A DNA stretch of 64,000 bases from Bradyrhizobium tropiciagri (GCF_018130545.1 NZ_JAFCKF010000003.1:930001-994000), one strand, 5' to 3'. Counted from the stretch's first letter, positions 18,459-27,396 are shown. The notes: generated by a model not told the origin, from the letters alone. Numbers and translations: made by a program.

Positions 18459-20176
18459 ACCTCCAGAATGTCGGCATAAGGCACGCGTGCCTTTCCATCC
18501 GGACTACGCAGCCCCTCCGCCGCTAGGCCCATGAAACGCGGTGTAATCGGATTCATCACAGGCTTCGTCATTACATTGACGCAAGCTGGTCGATTCGCTG
18601 CGAGAGCGCGCTTTAGCGCCGGCCCCAGATGGTCGAAACTCGCAACATATTCCGCATGGGCGCCGAAACCGGCGGCAGCAAGATCGTAGCGTGTTGCGGC
18701 GAGGTCAGACACGATGCGTTTACCGGGCCCGTAAACGAGATCCTGACCGTGTGCCGACATACCCCATTGCTGATCATTGTTGACGACCACTACAATCGGC
18801 AGGTTGTGCCGCGCCATAGTGTCAAACTCCGCGAAATTGAAGCCCAGTGCCCCATCGCCAGAAAGGCAGATCACGCGCTTGTCCGGGTGGGCAGCCTGCG
18901 CGCCAATCGCGAGTGGCAGCCCCTCACCCATGACTCCCATATAGCCGTGACCAAGCCAACGGCCGGGTCCGAGGCTTGCAGCAACGCCATCGAACCACGC
19001 CGGCGTCTCACCGCCGTCAAGGACCAAGATGGCATCGTCAGGAACAACACCAGCGAGCGTCAAAGCCAGCAATCCTGGCGTCAGCCCGTCAGTCGGACTC
19101 GGCTGAGGTGGCTTTAAGACATTGTCGCCGCGCAGTTCCGAGACCCATGCACCGCGCTCCGGCCACGGCCCGTTCCCGGCTTGCGCAATTAGCGCTCCGA
19201 GCATTTCGCGACAATCAGAGACAACGCCAAGTTCAACGTCTCGCACGCGGCCGATCTCTTCGGCTGAGATGTCGACCTGAATGATCTTCGCGTCGGCCGG
19301 AATAACCGACTTCCGCCGGCCGCCCGTATACAAGCCGAGCCGAGCGCCTAGCATAAGGACTACATCGGGGACACCGGCTCCCCTGGCCGCGGCCGCGCCC
19401 AGTGCACCAAAACCGCGCACCCAGAGTGGATGATCAGTCGACAGAGTGCCTCGCGACTTGTTGTTGGTAGCAACCGGGATACCAGACAGCTCCGCAAATC
19501 GGCTTAGAAGAGCTCCGCCGTTCGAATAAGCGACCCCGCCGCCAGCGAGTATGACAGGACGTTCCGCCCTCCGCAGCATATCGAGCACGGCTCCGACAGC
19601 CGCCGACGACGGCGCTAGCCGCGAGACATTGATGGGTCCGCCCGGATAGACGGCGTCTCCTTCTTCAAATATCGCGTACAGAACGTCACTCGGCAGGTCG
19701 AGATAAACTGGCCCAGGCCGCCCCTCCCTCGCTATATGGAACGCTCGCCCGACAAGGTCGGGCAGCCGCTCAACATGCGTGACCCGACAGGCCCATTTGG
19801 TGATGCCGCTCATCACCGACAGCTGGTCGTATCCGCTATTTACTGGCAGAGCATCGTAGTCGCGTAGAGGTGGAGCGCCACCGATGAAGACGCTCGCAAC
19901 ACAATCGGCGTAAGCGTTTGCGACCGCCGTGACTACGTTGGTGACGCCGCCGCCGGCGGTCACCATTGCCACACCTACCCTTCCGGTCGCCCGCGCATAC
20001 CCCGTCGCCGCAATACCCGCGGCTTGCTCGTGGCGATGATCAACCAGCCGAATCCCTCCGGCTACCGCTGCCTGGTAGACGCAATCGAGATGACCGCCAT
20101 GCAGCGTGAAAATGGTATCAACGTCAAATCGCTTCAGGACAGCAACCAGCGCCTGCCCACCATCAACCAGCGGCAA
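18455..20176 (-). CDS. thiamine diphosphate-dependent enzyme, acetolactate synthase-like
   Basis: A 573-residue (585 from the upstream GTG at 20212) three-domain ThDP enzyme: pyrimidine-binding domain with the activating glutamate in HRHEQAAG, a central domain at about 200-330, and a PP domain with GDGALGFN running to VVNND, the metal/ThDP motif. The usual GVPGG loop reads LHGGH, which is not the acetolactate synthase pattern and suggests a lyase such as a 2-hydroxyacyl-CoA lyase-like enzyme. I prefer a TTG start at 20176, because GGGAGG is 6 bases upstream and the family-typical start follows; the GTG at 20212 has only AGGCGG close by. It is the first gene of the long operon and divergent from TetR. 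Confidence 0.88.
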   Translation of the reverse strand: MPLVDGGQALVAVLKRFDVDTIFTLHGGHLDCVYQAAVAGGIRLVDHRHEQAAGIAATGYARATGRVGVAMVTAGGGVTNVVTAVANAYADCVASVFIGGAPPLRDYDALPVNSGYDQLSVMSGITKWACRVTHVERLPDLVGRAFHIAREGRPGPVYLDLPSDVLYAIFEEGDAVYPGGPINVSRLAPSSAAVGAVLDMLRRAERPVILAGGGVAYSNGGALLSRFAELSGIPVATNNKSRGTLSTDHPLWVRGFGALGAAAARGAGVPDVVLMLGARLGLYTGGRRKSVIPADAKIIQVDISAEEIGRVRDVELGVVSDCREMLGALIAQAGNGPWPERGAWVSELRGDNVLKPPQPSPTDGLTPGLLALTLAGVVPDDAILVLDGGETPAWFDGVAASLGPGRWLGHGYMGVMGEGLPLAIGAQAAHPDKRVICLSGDGALGFNFAEFDTMARHNLPIVVVVNNDQQWGMSAHGQDLVYGPGKRIVSDLAATRYDLAAAGFGAHAEYVASFDHLGPALKRALAANRPACVNVMTKPVMNPITPRFMGLAAEGLRSPDGKARVPYADILEV

Positions 20177-20230
20177 GACTCGCCTCCCATAATTCTGTTT
20201 GTTGGACAGCACCGGCCGCCTATAGCGAAC

Positions 20231-20258
20231 ATTAAATAAACGTGTTCAATAATGTCAA
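20231..20258 (-). promoter_or_regulatory. promoter of the ThDP-to-SCO operon
   Basis: On the minus strand, TTGACA (20258-20253) and TTTAAT (20236-20231) are separated by 16 bp, a near-consensus sigma-70 type pair. The start would fall near 20224, about 48 bases before the TTG start of the ThDP gene. One of the two palindromes described below occupies the spacer. Confidence 0.6.
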
Positions 20259-20278
20259 CGACAAAATGAACGCGTTCA
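20237..20278. promoter_or_regulatory. tandem palindromic operators, probable TetR sites
   Basis: TGAACGCGTTCA at 20267-20278 is a perfect 12-bp palindrome. TAAACGTGTTCA at 20237-20248 matches it at 10 of 12 positions. Their centres are 30 bp apart, close to three helical turns, in the divergent region between the TetR gene and the operon. One lies between the -35 and -10 and the other just upstream of the -35, a layout fit for repression. Assignment to the adjacent TetR is inference. Confidence 0.62.
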
Positions 20279-20345
20279 ATTACGAGAAGCACGCGGCTCG
20301 CGATCCGGTTTCTGACCGAATGCGCGCTGTCAGTGGAGCACACAG

Positions 20346-21038
20346 TTGAAAAGAACGATCAAGCCAACAAACTCCGCACAGCGCACAGGTCGTTCGCGCG
20401 CCAAGACGGCGCAAGCGAAGAGCGACCTTCGCGCAACATTCATAGCAGCGGGACGGGCACTTCTCTGCGAGAACGGATCCAAGGAAGCGTCGCTCCGCAG
20501 CATCGCTGCGGCCGCGGGCTATTCTCCTGGTACGCTGTATCAATACTTCGCGGACTACCGATCCCTACTTCTTGCAATACGCGAAGAAGACATGCTGTCT
20601 GCGGTAATCGCGTTTGAACGGCTCGCATCCAACGAAACAGATCCAAGAGAACGCGTCATCAGAGTCTTTATCGGCGTCGCTCGATATTGGCTCTACAACT
20701 TCGATCAGTATCAATCGCTGTTCTCGCTGTCGCCATACAAGCAGCCTGTCAGAACCGCTGAGGGAGTCCCCTTCGGTCGATCCACAGTCGTCTCTCGTTC
20801 TTACTCGCTCTATGACCGCATCGTGAGGGATCTACTCGAGGCCGACGGCGCTACTTCAATCAATCCGAAATGCGCCGTTGACAGTTTGATCGCGGCAGTA
20901 CACGGCATCGTGTCTTTCCCAATCTACACGCGAACCATGGCGTGGACCGACACATTGGAGATGGTCGAGTTTGTCGTTCGCTCTCTTGTCATGTCGTGGC
21001 GCCACGCGTCTGGAAGCGCGAATCAAAGTACACGATAG
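20346..21038 (+). CDS. TetR-family transcriptional regulator
   Basis: A 230-residue TetR protein. The N-terminus is basic (T, K and R rich), the helix-turn-helix is ASLRRSI-like: SLRSIAAAAGYSPGTLYQYF near residues 50-70, and the C-terminal domain is helical with PFGRSTVVSRSYSLY. It is a paralogue of the TetR gene at 9194. It is divergent from the long operon, 169 bases from the ThDP start, and the two palindromes lie between, so it most likely represses that operon and perhaps itself until a ligand binds. Confidence 0.9.
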   Translation: MKRTIKPTNSAQRTGRSRAKTAQAKSDLRATFIAAGRALLCENGSKEASLRSIAAAAGYSPGTLYQYFADYRSLLLAIREEDMLSAVIAFERLASNETDPRERVIRVFIGVARYWLYNFDQYQSLFSLSPYKQPVRTAEGVPFGRSTVVSRSYSLYDRIVRDLLEADGATSINPKCAVDSLIAAVHGIVSFPIYTRTMAWTDTLEMVEFVVRSLVMSWRHASGSANQSTR

Positions 21039-21111
21039 GAGCGATTCAGCCCGCTCCGATAGAGTTTGCGTGTCCTGCTTGCCGAGCGTTTCCCCCAGAA
21101 CCATTAGCCCC

Positions 21112-22155
21112 TCATTGCCGCGACTGCGCCGACGCGTCTGCCGCGGGATCAAGCACTCTTACGGTATCAGATACTACAAATGACATCATGTCCCTTCCCA
21201 CGGTGAGCGGACCCTCGTAACCGGTTCGAGTTCGTCTAACCAACTGGTCTCCATCCACGGGAGCATCGGTGGCCAGAGGCTTTGCTGGAACGAATACGAT
21301 GTGGGAGAACACGGCCAGTTTCGGTTTCGCAATGCTAAAGATGCGTCCGGCCTCCTCCGGGGAGGTATGGTGATTCTGGATGTCCCGGAACATCGGATTG
21401 GCTTTCACCAGCTCTGGATCGATGATGGCGACCTCGTGGATCAAGAGGTCAGCGCCACGAGCGCTTTCGGCAATTCTTTCGTCGTATTTGGTGTCGCCTG
21501 AAAGCACCACTTTCTTTCCGTCGTAATCGATAACGTACCCAAACGCCGGCTTTATCAGCTCGCCGTGATTCACTTCGATAGCAGTGACCCTTACGCCGTC
21601 GTGTTCGTAGACCAAGCCAGGCTCGATGTCCTTCGCCGAGAACGCGACGCCGGCTGCAGGGTAATGTTCATCTGCCATACGAATGCGAATGTCTTCCGCA
21701 AACGCCTTCGTAAGGTTTCTTGTCATGTCCACGGTACCGGCGGGCCCGAAGATAACAAGGGGTGATTTTCGTGCTCCAAACGGAGCCCCGATCCACCCTG
21801 TCAACCAAACGTCGGGAAGCCCAACTACGTGATCTGAGTGCAAATGCGTCAAGAAATGCGCGGTGATCGAACCCAAAGGGATCTTCTTCTGAAACAACCG
21901 GATCGCGGTTCCTCGACCCAGATCAAACAGCAACTTCTGATTTCCGGCCTCCACCAGTGTAGACGCGCTAAAGCTGTCTGCCCGCGGCGTCGGATTCCCC
22001 GTTCCGAGCAACGTGACTTTCATTTCTGCCGCGCTGGCCTCGAAGTTCGGCAAGACGATGATCGCCCACAGTAAAAGAAGCTTAGCGATCCAGAACCAAG
22101 ACCGCGGCTCGGACCTACCTTGAAAGAGATCCCCTATCGCTCCGTTGCGCATCAC
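21112..22155 (-). CDS. exported metallo-beta-lactamase-fold hydrolase
   Basis: A 347-residue MBL-fold protein of the RNase Z/arylsulfatase-like branch. A hydrophobic stretch at about residues 20-42 ending in ASAAE looks like a signal peptide, so it is probably periplasmic and not an RNA enzyme. The di-zinc motif is HLHSDHVVG near residue 100, with further ligands in VNHGE, LSGDTKYD and FSHIVF. It converges on the TetR gene (73-bp gap) and is not linked to an operon. A hydrolase of an ester or sulphate ester is possible; the substrate is unknown. Confidence 0.88.
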   Translation of the reverse strand: MMRNGAIGDLFQGRSEPRSWFWIAKLLLLWAIIVLPNFEASAAEMKVTLLGTGNPTPRADSFSASTLVEAGNQKLLFDLGRGTAIRLFQKKIPLGSITAHFLTHLHSDHVVGLPDVWLTGWIGAPFGARKSPLVIFGPAGTVDMTRNLTKAFAEDIRIRMADEHYPAAGVAFSAKDIEPGLVYEHDGVRVTAIEVNHGELIKPAFGYVIDYDGKKVVLSGDTKYDERIAESARGADLLIHEVAIIDPELVKANPMFRDIQNHHTSPEEAGRIFSIAKPKLAVFSHIVFVPAKPLATDAPVDGDQLVRRTRTGYEGPLTVGRDMMSFVVSDTVRVLDPAADASAQSRQ

Positions 22156-22407
22156 CTATCCTCAACCCATACTCGTTCCAACTCAGTAGACCAACCTCAC
22201 TGGATTTTTCGACACGCTGGCGACTTCCTCGGTTTGCCATGGGATGATGCTACCGATTTTTCCGTCGCCGGAATGACGAACAAGCGTCAAAATCGGACAA
22301 ACGATCCGAGCAGCTTAGGGTACGGTTTGTCGAGATTATTGACAGCCGCGGGTGGCCATCGGTCGCGACGAAGGCCCCTCTCCTAGCTGTGCATGATTAG
22401 AGGTCGC

Positions 22408-24087
22408 TCAGGCTGCCCTAACGGTATCGAGGAAATTGGACACTTCCGCGCGCAGCCGCTCGGACTGCTGAGAGAGCTCGCCCGCAGCGGAGAGAACATG
22501 CGATGCGGTCTCGCCGGCTTCGCCTGCAGCAAGATGCACACGTTCGACGCTCGCCGAGACGCTCTCAGTTCCAATCGCTGCAAGCTGCGCGTTGCGCGAT
22601 ATCTCGTTGGTGGCCACGCTTTGCTCCTCAACAGCAGACGCTATAGCGACCGACACTTCCGTCATGGATCTGATGACTCTGGTAATCTCCGAAATCGCTT
22701 TCACGGACTCGTTCGTAGAGCCTTGGATCTCAGCGACTTGACTCGCGATCTCCGCAGTTGCCTTGGCCGTCTGTTCGGCGAGGCTCTTCACTTCGGAAGC
22801 AACAACCGCAAACCCGCGACCGGCGTCTCCGGCCCTGGCAGCTTCAATTGTCGCGTTCAAGGCAAGCAGATTCGTCTGGGATGCAATGTTGGTTATTAGA
22901 TCGACGATAGTTCCGATCTTTTGGCCAGCGGACGACAATTGGTCGATCTTCCTGGCGGCGTTATCCGCACCCTCAGCGGCTCGATTAGCAATAGAGGTCG
23001 ATTCACTCACCCGCCGGCTGATTTCCAGTATAGAACTAGAAAGTTGCGCAGCCGCCGCTGCGACGGCGCTCACACTAGTCATGGCATCGTCCGAGGCTGC
23101 CGCTGCCGCGCTCGATGCTCCCTCAGTCTGGCCCGTTGCTCCCTGGAGGCTTTGGGCTGAGACCTCAAGTCCAGTTGCGGAGGTAGCGACGACGTTAACG
23201 ACCTCTCCGATAGCGGATTCGAAACTGGCAGCGACCTGCCCCAGCGCGATCGAACGATCGTTTTCGGACTTCTTCCGAAGGACCTCTTGTTCTGCCTTCA
23301 GCCGTTGGGCTTCAAGCATGTTATCCTTGAAAATCTTGACCGACTGCGCCATCGCAGCCACTTCATCGGTCCCGTCCACTCCAGGTATCTCGGCATCAGT
23401 GCTGCCGCGCGATATCCGACGCATCGCGCGAGCCATCTGACCGAGGGGGCCGGAAATGCTGCGGGCGATAAGGAGCGACGTCCCCATTACGATTACAAGC
23501 GCAGCTCCGACCAAGAAAAGCGTACGTTGCATCTGAGACCAGAAGATCTCGTCAACATCGTCGACGTAGATCCCACCACCGATTGCCCAGCCAAGCGGCG
23601 CAAACTCGGTGGCGAACTGAATCTTTGGGAGTGGCTCAGAACCGCCTGGACGGGGAAAGCGATATGAAACAAATCCGCCGCCAGATCGCGCTTTGTCGAT
23701 TTGCTCCTGGATGAAGGGTACTCCATCGACGTCCTTTTGATCCAACCACACCTTGTTCTCCAGTGCTCGGTTGGCGTGAACTTGGACGATCCCTTGATAG
23801 TCGACGGCGTTAAAATAGTAATCATGACCGAAGCGCAACTTCCTGAGCAAGTCCTTGCTGCGTTGCGCTGCAAGCGTTGAGGACAAGCCTGCGTTAAGCG
23901 AGGCATCATAGTCGAGCTGTACCATTTGCTTGGCCAGCAGAACCGCGTCCTCCAGCTTCGATTTTCGATCCTGCAGCAGGTTAAACCTCAAAGTCGATAG
24001 TCCCGCCGTCGCGACCACGATAATTCCGGCGGCTGCCAACCAAACGATCAGCGATAGCTTGAAGGCGATCTTCAATCGGCGCAACAC
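22408..24087 (-). CDS. methyl-accepting chemotaxis protein with Cache sensor
   Basis: A 559-residue chemoreceptor: membrane segment at about 10-32, periplasmic single-Cache domain at about 35-185 ([20 protein letters not shown] is typical), second membrane segment at about 190-212, HAMP to about 265, then a long coiled-coil signalling domain with the hairpin tip near [17 protein letters not shown]. It should sense an organic acid or similar ligand outside the cell. The start is GTG with GGAG close upstream. A sequence resembling the shared regulon operator lies about 25-50 bases upstream, so chemotaxis to the regulon's substrate may be co-regulated with its catabolism. Confidence 0.94.
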   Translation of the reverse strand: MLRRLKIAFKLSLIVWLAAAGIIVVATAGLSTLRFNLLQDRKSKLEDAVLLAKQMVQLDYDASLNAGLSSTLAAQRSKDLLRKLRFGHDYYFNAVDYQGIVQVHANRALENKVWLDQKDVDGVPFIQEQIDKARSGGGFVSYRFPRPGGSEPLPKIQFATEFAPLGWAIGGGIYVDDVDEIFWSQMQRTLFLVGAALVIVMGTSLLIARSISGPLGQMARAMRRISRGSTDAEIPGVDGTDEVAAMAQSVKIFKDNMLEAQRLKAEQEVLRKKSENDRSIALGQVAASFESAIGEVVNVVATSATGLEVSAQSLQGATGQTEGASSAAAAASDDAMTSVSAVAAAAAQLSSSILEISRRVSESTSIANRAAEGADNAARKIDQLSSAGQKIGTIVDLITNIASQTNLLALNATIEAARAGDAGRGFAVVASEVKSLAEQTAKATAEIASQVAEIQGSTNESVKAISEITRVIRSMTEVSVAIASAVEEQSVATNEISRNAQLAAIGTESVSASVERVHLAAGEAGETASHVLSAAGELSQQSERLRAEVSNFLDTVRAA

Positions 24088-24110
24088 TCACTCCATTCCC
24101 GCACACAGTC

Positions 24111-24139
24111 AAATCTGTTTCATTATGCAATAGATTCGA
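24111..24139 (-). promoter_or_regulatory. shared operator-like site upstream of the chemoreceptor
   Basis: On the minus strand the stretch reads TCGAAT, then CTATTGCATAATG, matching the P450 promoter at most positions including ATTGCATAATG exactly. The -10 position (AGATTT) is poor, so this may be an operator copy with a weak or different promoter. Confidence 0.4.
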
Positions 24140-24538
24140 TAAGCAATAATTAAGACGAAGCGCCGTGGATGCGCGGCGCGCTCAATAGGAGGGGCCTCAG
24201 TCGCAGTTCAGATCTTTACGGCCTCAAGTTGCTTCAGTCCGCGATCGCGGGTCCGCGTGCCATGACCAGAACTGAAGCCCGCTGGCCATTTCCACTACGC
24301 AACCGCTACGGCTCCGGCGACCCTGGCCGGCGTCATAGTTGGATTTTCGCAGGCTAACTCTTCTCTGCCTGGTTGTCCGCCGAAGCCAGCCCTTGGAATT
24401 CAAGCCTGCGTCTCAGGCCCGCTGATCACGCTCTCATCCAGACCGCAACCTCAAGACCGCAACAAGTCTCATCGCGCCGCGCAAGACGGCGCACTTGCTC
24501 GTGGGAGAAACAACCAAAATTCCATTTTTAATTTCATA
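24140..24538. other. non-coding stretch between divergent genes
   Basis: About 400 bp between the chemoreceptor promoter and the SDR promoter. No frame shows a recognisable protein; the right end is A/T-rich, unlike the surrounding genes. Confidence 0.4.
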
Positions 24539-24567
24539 TTGCAATTATTACATATCGCATGTACATG
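24539..24567 (+). promoter_or_regulatory. shared regulon promoter/operator upstream of the SDR gene
   Basis: TTGCAA (24539-24544), a 17-bp spacer and TACATG (24562-24567) on the plus strand. The spacer begins TTATTAC, and GCAATTATTAC is the same imperfect palindrome seen in the other four copies. Orientation relative to its gene is the same as in the other copies. The SDR start is about 180 bp further on, with a terminator-like hairpin between. Confidence 0.5.
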
Positions 24568-24617
24568 GAAGTCAGCTGGGCGCGGCAGTCGTGCCAAGCG
24601 TTTTCCTCCCTAAACTT

Positions 24618-24648
24618 GTCGGCTAGACCCGGTCTAGCCGACTTTTTT
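24618..24648 (+). terminator. intrinsic terminator in the SDR leader
   Basis: A perfect 10-bp stem GTCGGCTAGA/TCTAGCCGAC with a 5-base loop CCCGG is followed at once by six T. It works only on the plus strand. No plus-strand protein gene ends here; it falls about 50 bases after the expected start of the upstream promoter and about 100 bases before the SDR, so it would end a short leader or small RNA. Confidence 0.85.
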
Positions 24649-24749
24649 GTCTTAGGTGTCGGACACTGGCCAGTAAACGCCGATGATTGGCGGATATTGA
24701 TGGATGAGACGGCTAGCTTGGGAGATGCAAGCCTCCCATAAATCCACGC

Positions 24750-25517
24750 ATGAACAAACTTCATGGAAAGACCGCCGTGATCACTGGCGGCAGCAGCGGC
24801 ATCGGTTTGGCGACCGCGAGGCTCTTTCTTCGGGAAGGCGCGCGCGTAATCTTAGCGGCTCGGAGCCAGGAAACGATCGCCCAAGCCCTCAAGCTTCTGG
24901 AAAGCGAGGGTCATGGAACCGGAATTGCGATCGGGTTCAGGTGCGACGTTGCGAACCTGCGGGAGCTAGATCGCCTTGTCGAGTATGCCCAGCAGCAGTT
25001 CGGCAAGCTCGATATTTTTTTTGCTAATGCCGGAGTCAACGAACTGGCAAGTTTCGGAAGTGTCAGCGAGGAGGCATTCGATCGCCAGTTTGACATCAAT
25101 GTCAAGGGACTGTTCTTTAGCGTACAGAAGGCGCTGAGCATTATTAGTGACGGCGGCTCGATTATTCTGACCGGTTCGATCGCCAGTACACGCGTCTTGC
25201 CAGGACATAACGTTTACGCGGCCACCAAAGCCGCCTTGCGCGCGTTTGCACGAAATTGGGCAGTCGATCTAAAAGGCCGAAAAATTAGAGTGAACTTGCT
25301 TAGCCCTGGCCCCGTGAGAACTCCAATTCTTGAAAAGATGGGACTGACCGGGGCGGAATTGGCCGAGATTGACGGTGGAATTGGAAACCTGGTGCCGTTA
25401 GGCCGTTGGGGAATGCCGGAGGACCTAGCCAATGCAGCTCTTTTCTTGGCGTGCGATGACAGCAGCTTCGTTACGGGAACCGAGTTGCAGGTGGACGGCG
25501 GGTCGGGACAAACATAG
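24750..25517 (+). CDS. short-chain dehydrogenase/reductase
   Basis: A 255-residue classical SDR: TGGSSGIG at about 13-20, R/S residues after strand two (LAARSQ) that favour NADP(H), FANAG near 90, the active-site serine in LTGSIAS and YAATK, and VTGTELQVDGG at the end. No good ribosome site precedes the ATG, which is odd beside its neighbours; GGGAG some 25 bases upstream is paired with CTCCC in a small hairpin. The gene stands alone on the plus strand behind a shared regulon promoter and an internal terminator. A ketone or aldehyde reductase role is likely. Confidence 0.92.
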   Translation: MNKLHGKTAVITGGSSGIGLATARLFLREGARVILAARSQETIAQALKLLESEGHGTGIAIGFRCDVANLRELDRLVEYAQQQFGKLDIFFANAGVNELASFGSVSEEAFDRQFDINVKGLFFSVQKALSIISDGGSIILTGSIASTRVLPGHNVYAATKAALRAFARNWAVDLKGRKIRVNLLSPGPVRTPILEKMGLTGAELAEIDGGIGNLVPLGRWGMPEDLANAALFLACDDSSFVTGTELQVDGGSGQT

Positions 25518-25594
25518 TTGAAGGACGGTCGTTTGCGGAACATGCGCTGCGACCAGATGCGACGACCCAAAACGACGAGAGACCTCTCAGACGT

Positions 25595-26566
25595 TCATTT
25601 GCTTCTGCGCTGAAACCTCAATCGATAATCGGAAGGCGCAATGCCCAGCCTTCGATTGAAGACACGTCGCATATAGTCGGCGCTTTGAAAGCCACTTTCG
25701 AAGGCGATCGCCTTCAGCGAAAGGCCACTGCTTTCGAGCATTCGGCGTGCGGCATCTGTCCGCGACTGCTCGACAAAATCGTGTGGCGACACTCCCGTTT
25801 GCTCGTGGAAATGTCTCGAAAAGCTCCGCACGCTCATGCCGGCGACCGCAGCTAGCCGCTCAAGACCAAGAGGACTGCGTATCTCGCGAACTACATACGC
25901 CTGAACTTGAGCAATCGGTGGCTCGCCCGAAGGCGGCGGCGCGAGATGAGGACTAAATTGCGATTGTCCTCCTTGCCTCTGAGCGACGACCACCAGCTGT
26001 CTGGCAACTTCGAGCGACAACCGAGCACCGTGATGCTCATCGACCAAGGCCAGCGCCAAATCGATACCCGCGGTCACCCCGGCAGACGTAACAACCGATC
26101 CGCTTCGAACATAGATCCGATCTGCCTCGACAGTCGCAGCGGGAAACTGCCGCGACAGATCTGCCGCGAAATCCCAATGTGTCGTGACAGTGTGTCCGTC
26201 CAACAGACCTGCATGACCAAGGGCAAACGCTCCGGTACAAATCGAGCCGTACAGCTTCGAGCTCCTGGCGACGGACGCAAGCCACTCGGACAAGACCTTG
26301 TCACGCTCTGTCCTGGCCGGGACAGGTCCGCCAGCCACCAGCGCGATATCGTAGGGGCCACAGGCTTCGGCATACGATTTGTCAGGTATAAGGCGCACCC
26401 CACCTGAGGTTCGTATGGGCAACAGGTCTTTGGCGACCAGTACGATTTCGTATCCCTGCCCAGGTCCGAGCAAGAGATTTGCCGTTGCGAACACGTCGAT
26501 TGGGCCTATGGCATCAAGCCCAGTCATCCCATCGTGAATCGTTAGCGCCACCGAGCGCCGCTCCAT
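25595..26566 (-). CDS. GlxA-type AraC regulator with DJ-1/PfpI domain
   Basis: A 323-residue regulator with a DJ-1/PfpI class I amidotransferase-like domain at about 5-170 and a C-terminal AraC helix-turn-helix pair at about 215-315. SICTGAFALG carries the DJ-1 nucleophile-elbow cysteine, and LERLAAVAGMSVRSFSRHF and LKAIAFESGFQSADYMRRVF are the two DNA-binding helices. Family members (GlxA, GbdR, ArgR, CdhR) sense amines or amino-acid derivatives. The start follows GGAG. It is divergent from an isocyanide-hydratase-like gene, which it may control. Confidence 0.92.
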   Translation of the reverse strand: MERRSVALTIHDGMTGLDAIGPIDVFATANLLLGPGQGYEIVLVAKDLLPIRTSGGVRLIPDKSYAEACGPYDIALVAGGPVPARTERDKVLSEWLASVARSSKLYGSICTGAFALGHAGLLDGHTVTTHWDFAADLSRQFPAATVEADRIYVRSGSVVTSAGVTAGIDLALALVDEHHGARLSLEVARQLVVVAQRQGGQSQFSPHLAPPPSGEPPIAQVQAYVVREIRSPLGLERLAAVAGMSVRSFSRHFHEQTGVSPHDFVEQSRTDAARRMLESSGLSLKAIAFESGFQSADYMRRVFNRRLGIAPSDYRLRFQRRSK

Positions 26567-26706
26567 GATCGGTTCTCCGGCGATGCGTTAGATCGCGCAA
26601 AATGTCGGCTCTTTGGCCGAAATTGATGGCACCGGATCGGTTGCCCCGGCTGAAGTCAAGGTCCATAGGACCTCACAAGCGAGACTTCGGATCAGGGGAC
26701 CTCTCC

Positions 26707-27396
26707 ATGAAAATCGTCTGCTTCCTCTACCCTAGCTTTACAGCGATTGATCTCATCGGACCAGTTACCGCGTGGAATATGATCCCCGACACTCATTTTG
26801 AGTTTGTCGCAACTTCAAGGGGGCCCGTTAGGACGGATACGGGTCTCGAGGTCACCGCGACCCATGATCTGTCGACTTGCACAACATCACCCGATGTTGT
26901 CTTTGTGCCAGGCGGCGGCATCACTTCGTTTGAAGCAATTCAGGATGACAAATTTCTCGATACCATTGCGCTTGCCAGCTCCAGAGCGACTTGGATCACC
27001 AGCGTATGCACAGGGTCGCTCATACTTGGCGCTGCAGGCCTGCTCCGAGGTTACCGTGCCGCCTCCTACTGGTACGCACGACCGTATCTTGAACGTTTTG
27101 GCGCCATTCCTGACGACAGCCGCGTCGTGATCGATCGGAATAGAGCCAGCGGCGGCGGAGTAACCGCTGGCATCGACTTCGGCCTATTGATGGCAGCCGA
27201 ATGGACCAATCCGACTCAAGGCGCAACAATCGAACTACTTATGGAATATGCCCCCCAGTCTCCATTCGATTCCGGCCGACCTGAGCTCGCAAGTTCAGAC
27301 GTTCTTGCAAGAGCGATCCAATTAGTTGGACCTGAGATGCCCGAAACCCTTATTCTTCAAGCGGCCAAACGGCGCGGCTTCGCTCCAAGCGCTTGA
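26707..27396 (+). CDS. DJ-1/PfpI protein, isocyanide hydratase-like
   Basis: A 229-residue DJ-1 superfamily protein with the length and blocks of Pseudomonas isonitrile (isocyanide) hydratase. The acid is Asp 15 in AIDLIGP, the nucleophile Cys 101 with Thr 102 in SVCTGSL, equivalent to the Asp 17/Cys 101/Thr 102 set described for the Pseudomonas enzyme. SGGGVTAGIDFG is also conserved. That enzyme hydrates R-NC to the N-substituted formamide. AGGGGA precedes the ATG at 26707; an earlier start at 26602 adds 35 unrelated residues. It is divergent from a GlxA-type regulator. Other DJ-1 functions (glyoxalase, protease-like) are possible. Confidence 0.85.
   Translation: MKIVCFLYPSFTAIDLIGPVTAWNMIPDTHFEFVATSRGPVRTDTGLEVTATHDLSTCTTSPDVVFVPGGGITSFEAIQDDKFLDTIALASSRATWITSVCTGSLILGAAGLLRGYRAASYWYARPYLERFGAIPDDSRVVIDRNRASGGGVTAGIDFGLLMAAEWTNPTQGATIELLMEYAPQSPFDSGRPELASSDVLARAIQLVGPEMPETLILQAAKRRGFAPSA

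Noticed and set aside
18455-20176. True acetolactate synthase (amino-acid biosynthesis)
   Set aside because: No small regulatory subunit gene, catabolic operon context and the altered G-x-P-G-G loop argue against it.
22763-23440. 225-residue plus-strand frame opposite the chemoreceptor
   Set aside because: Low-complexity Ala/Ser frame typical of an antisense shadow of a coiled coil.
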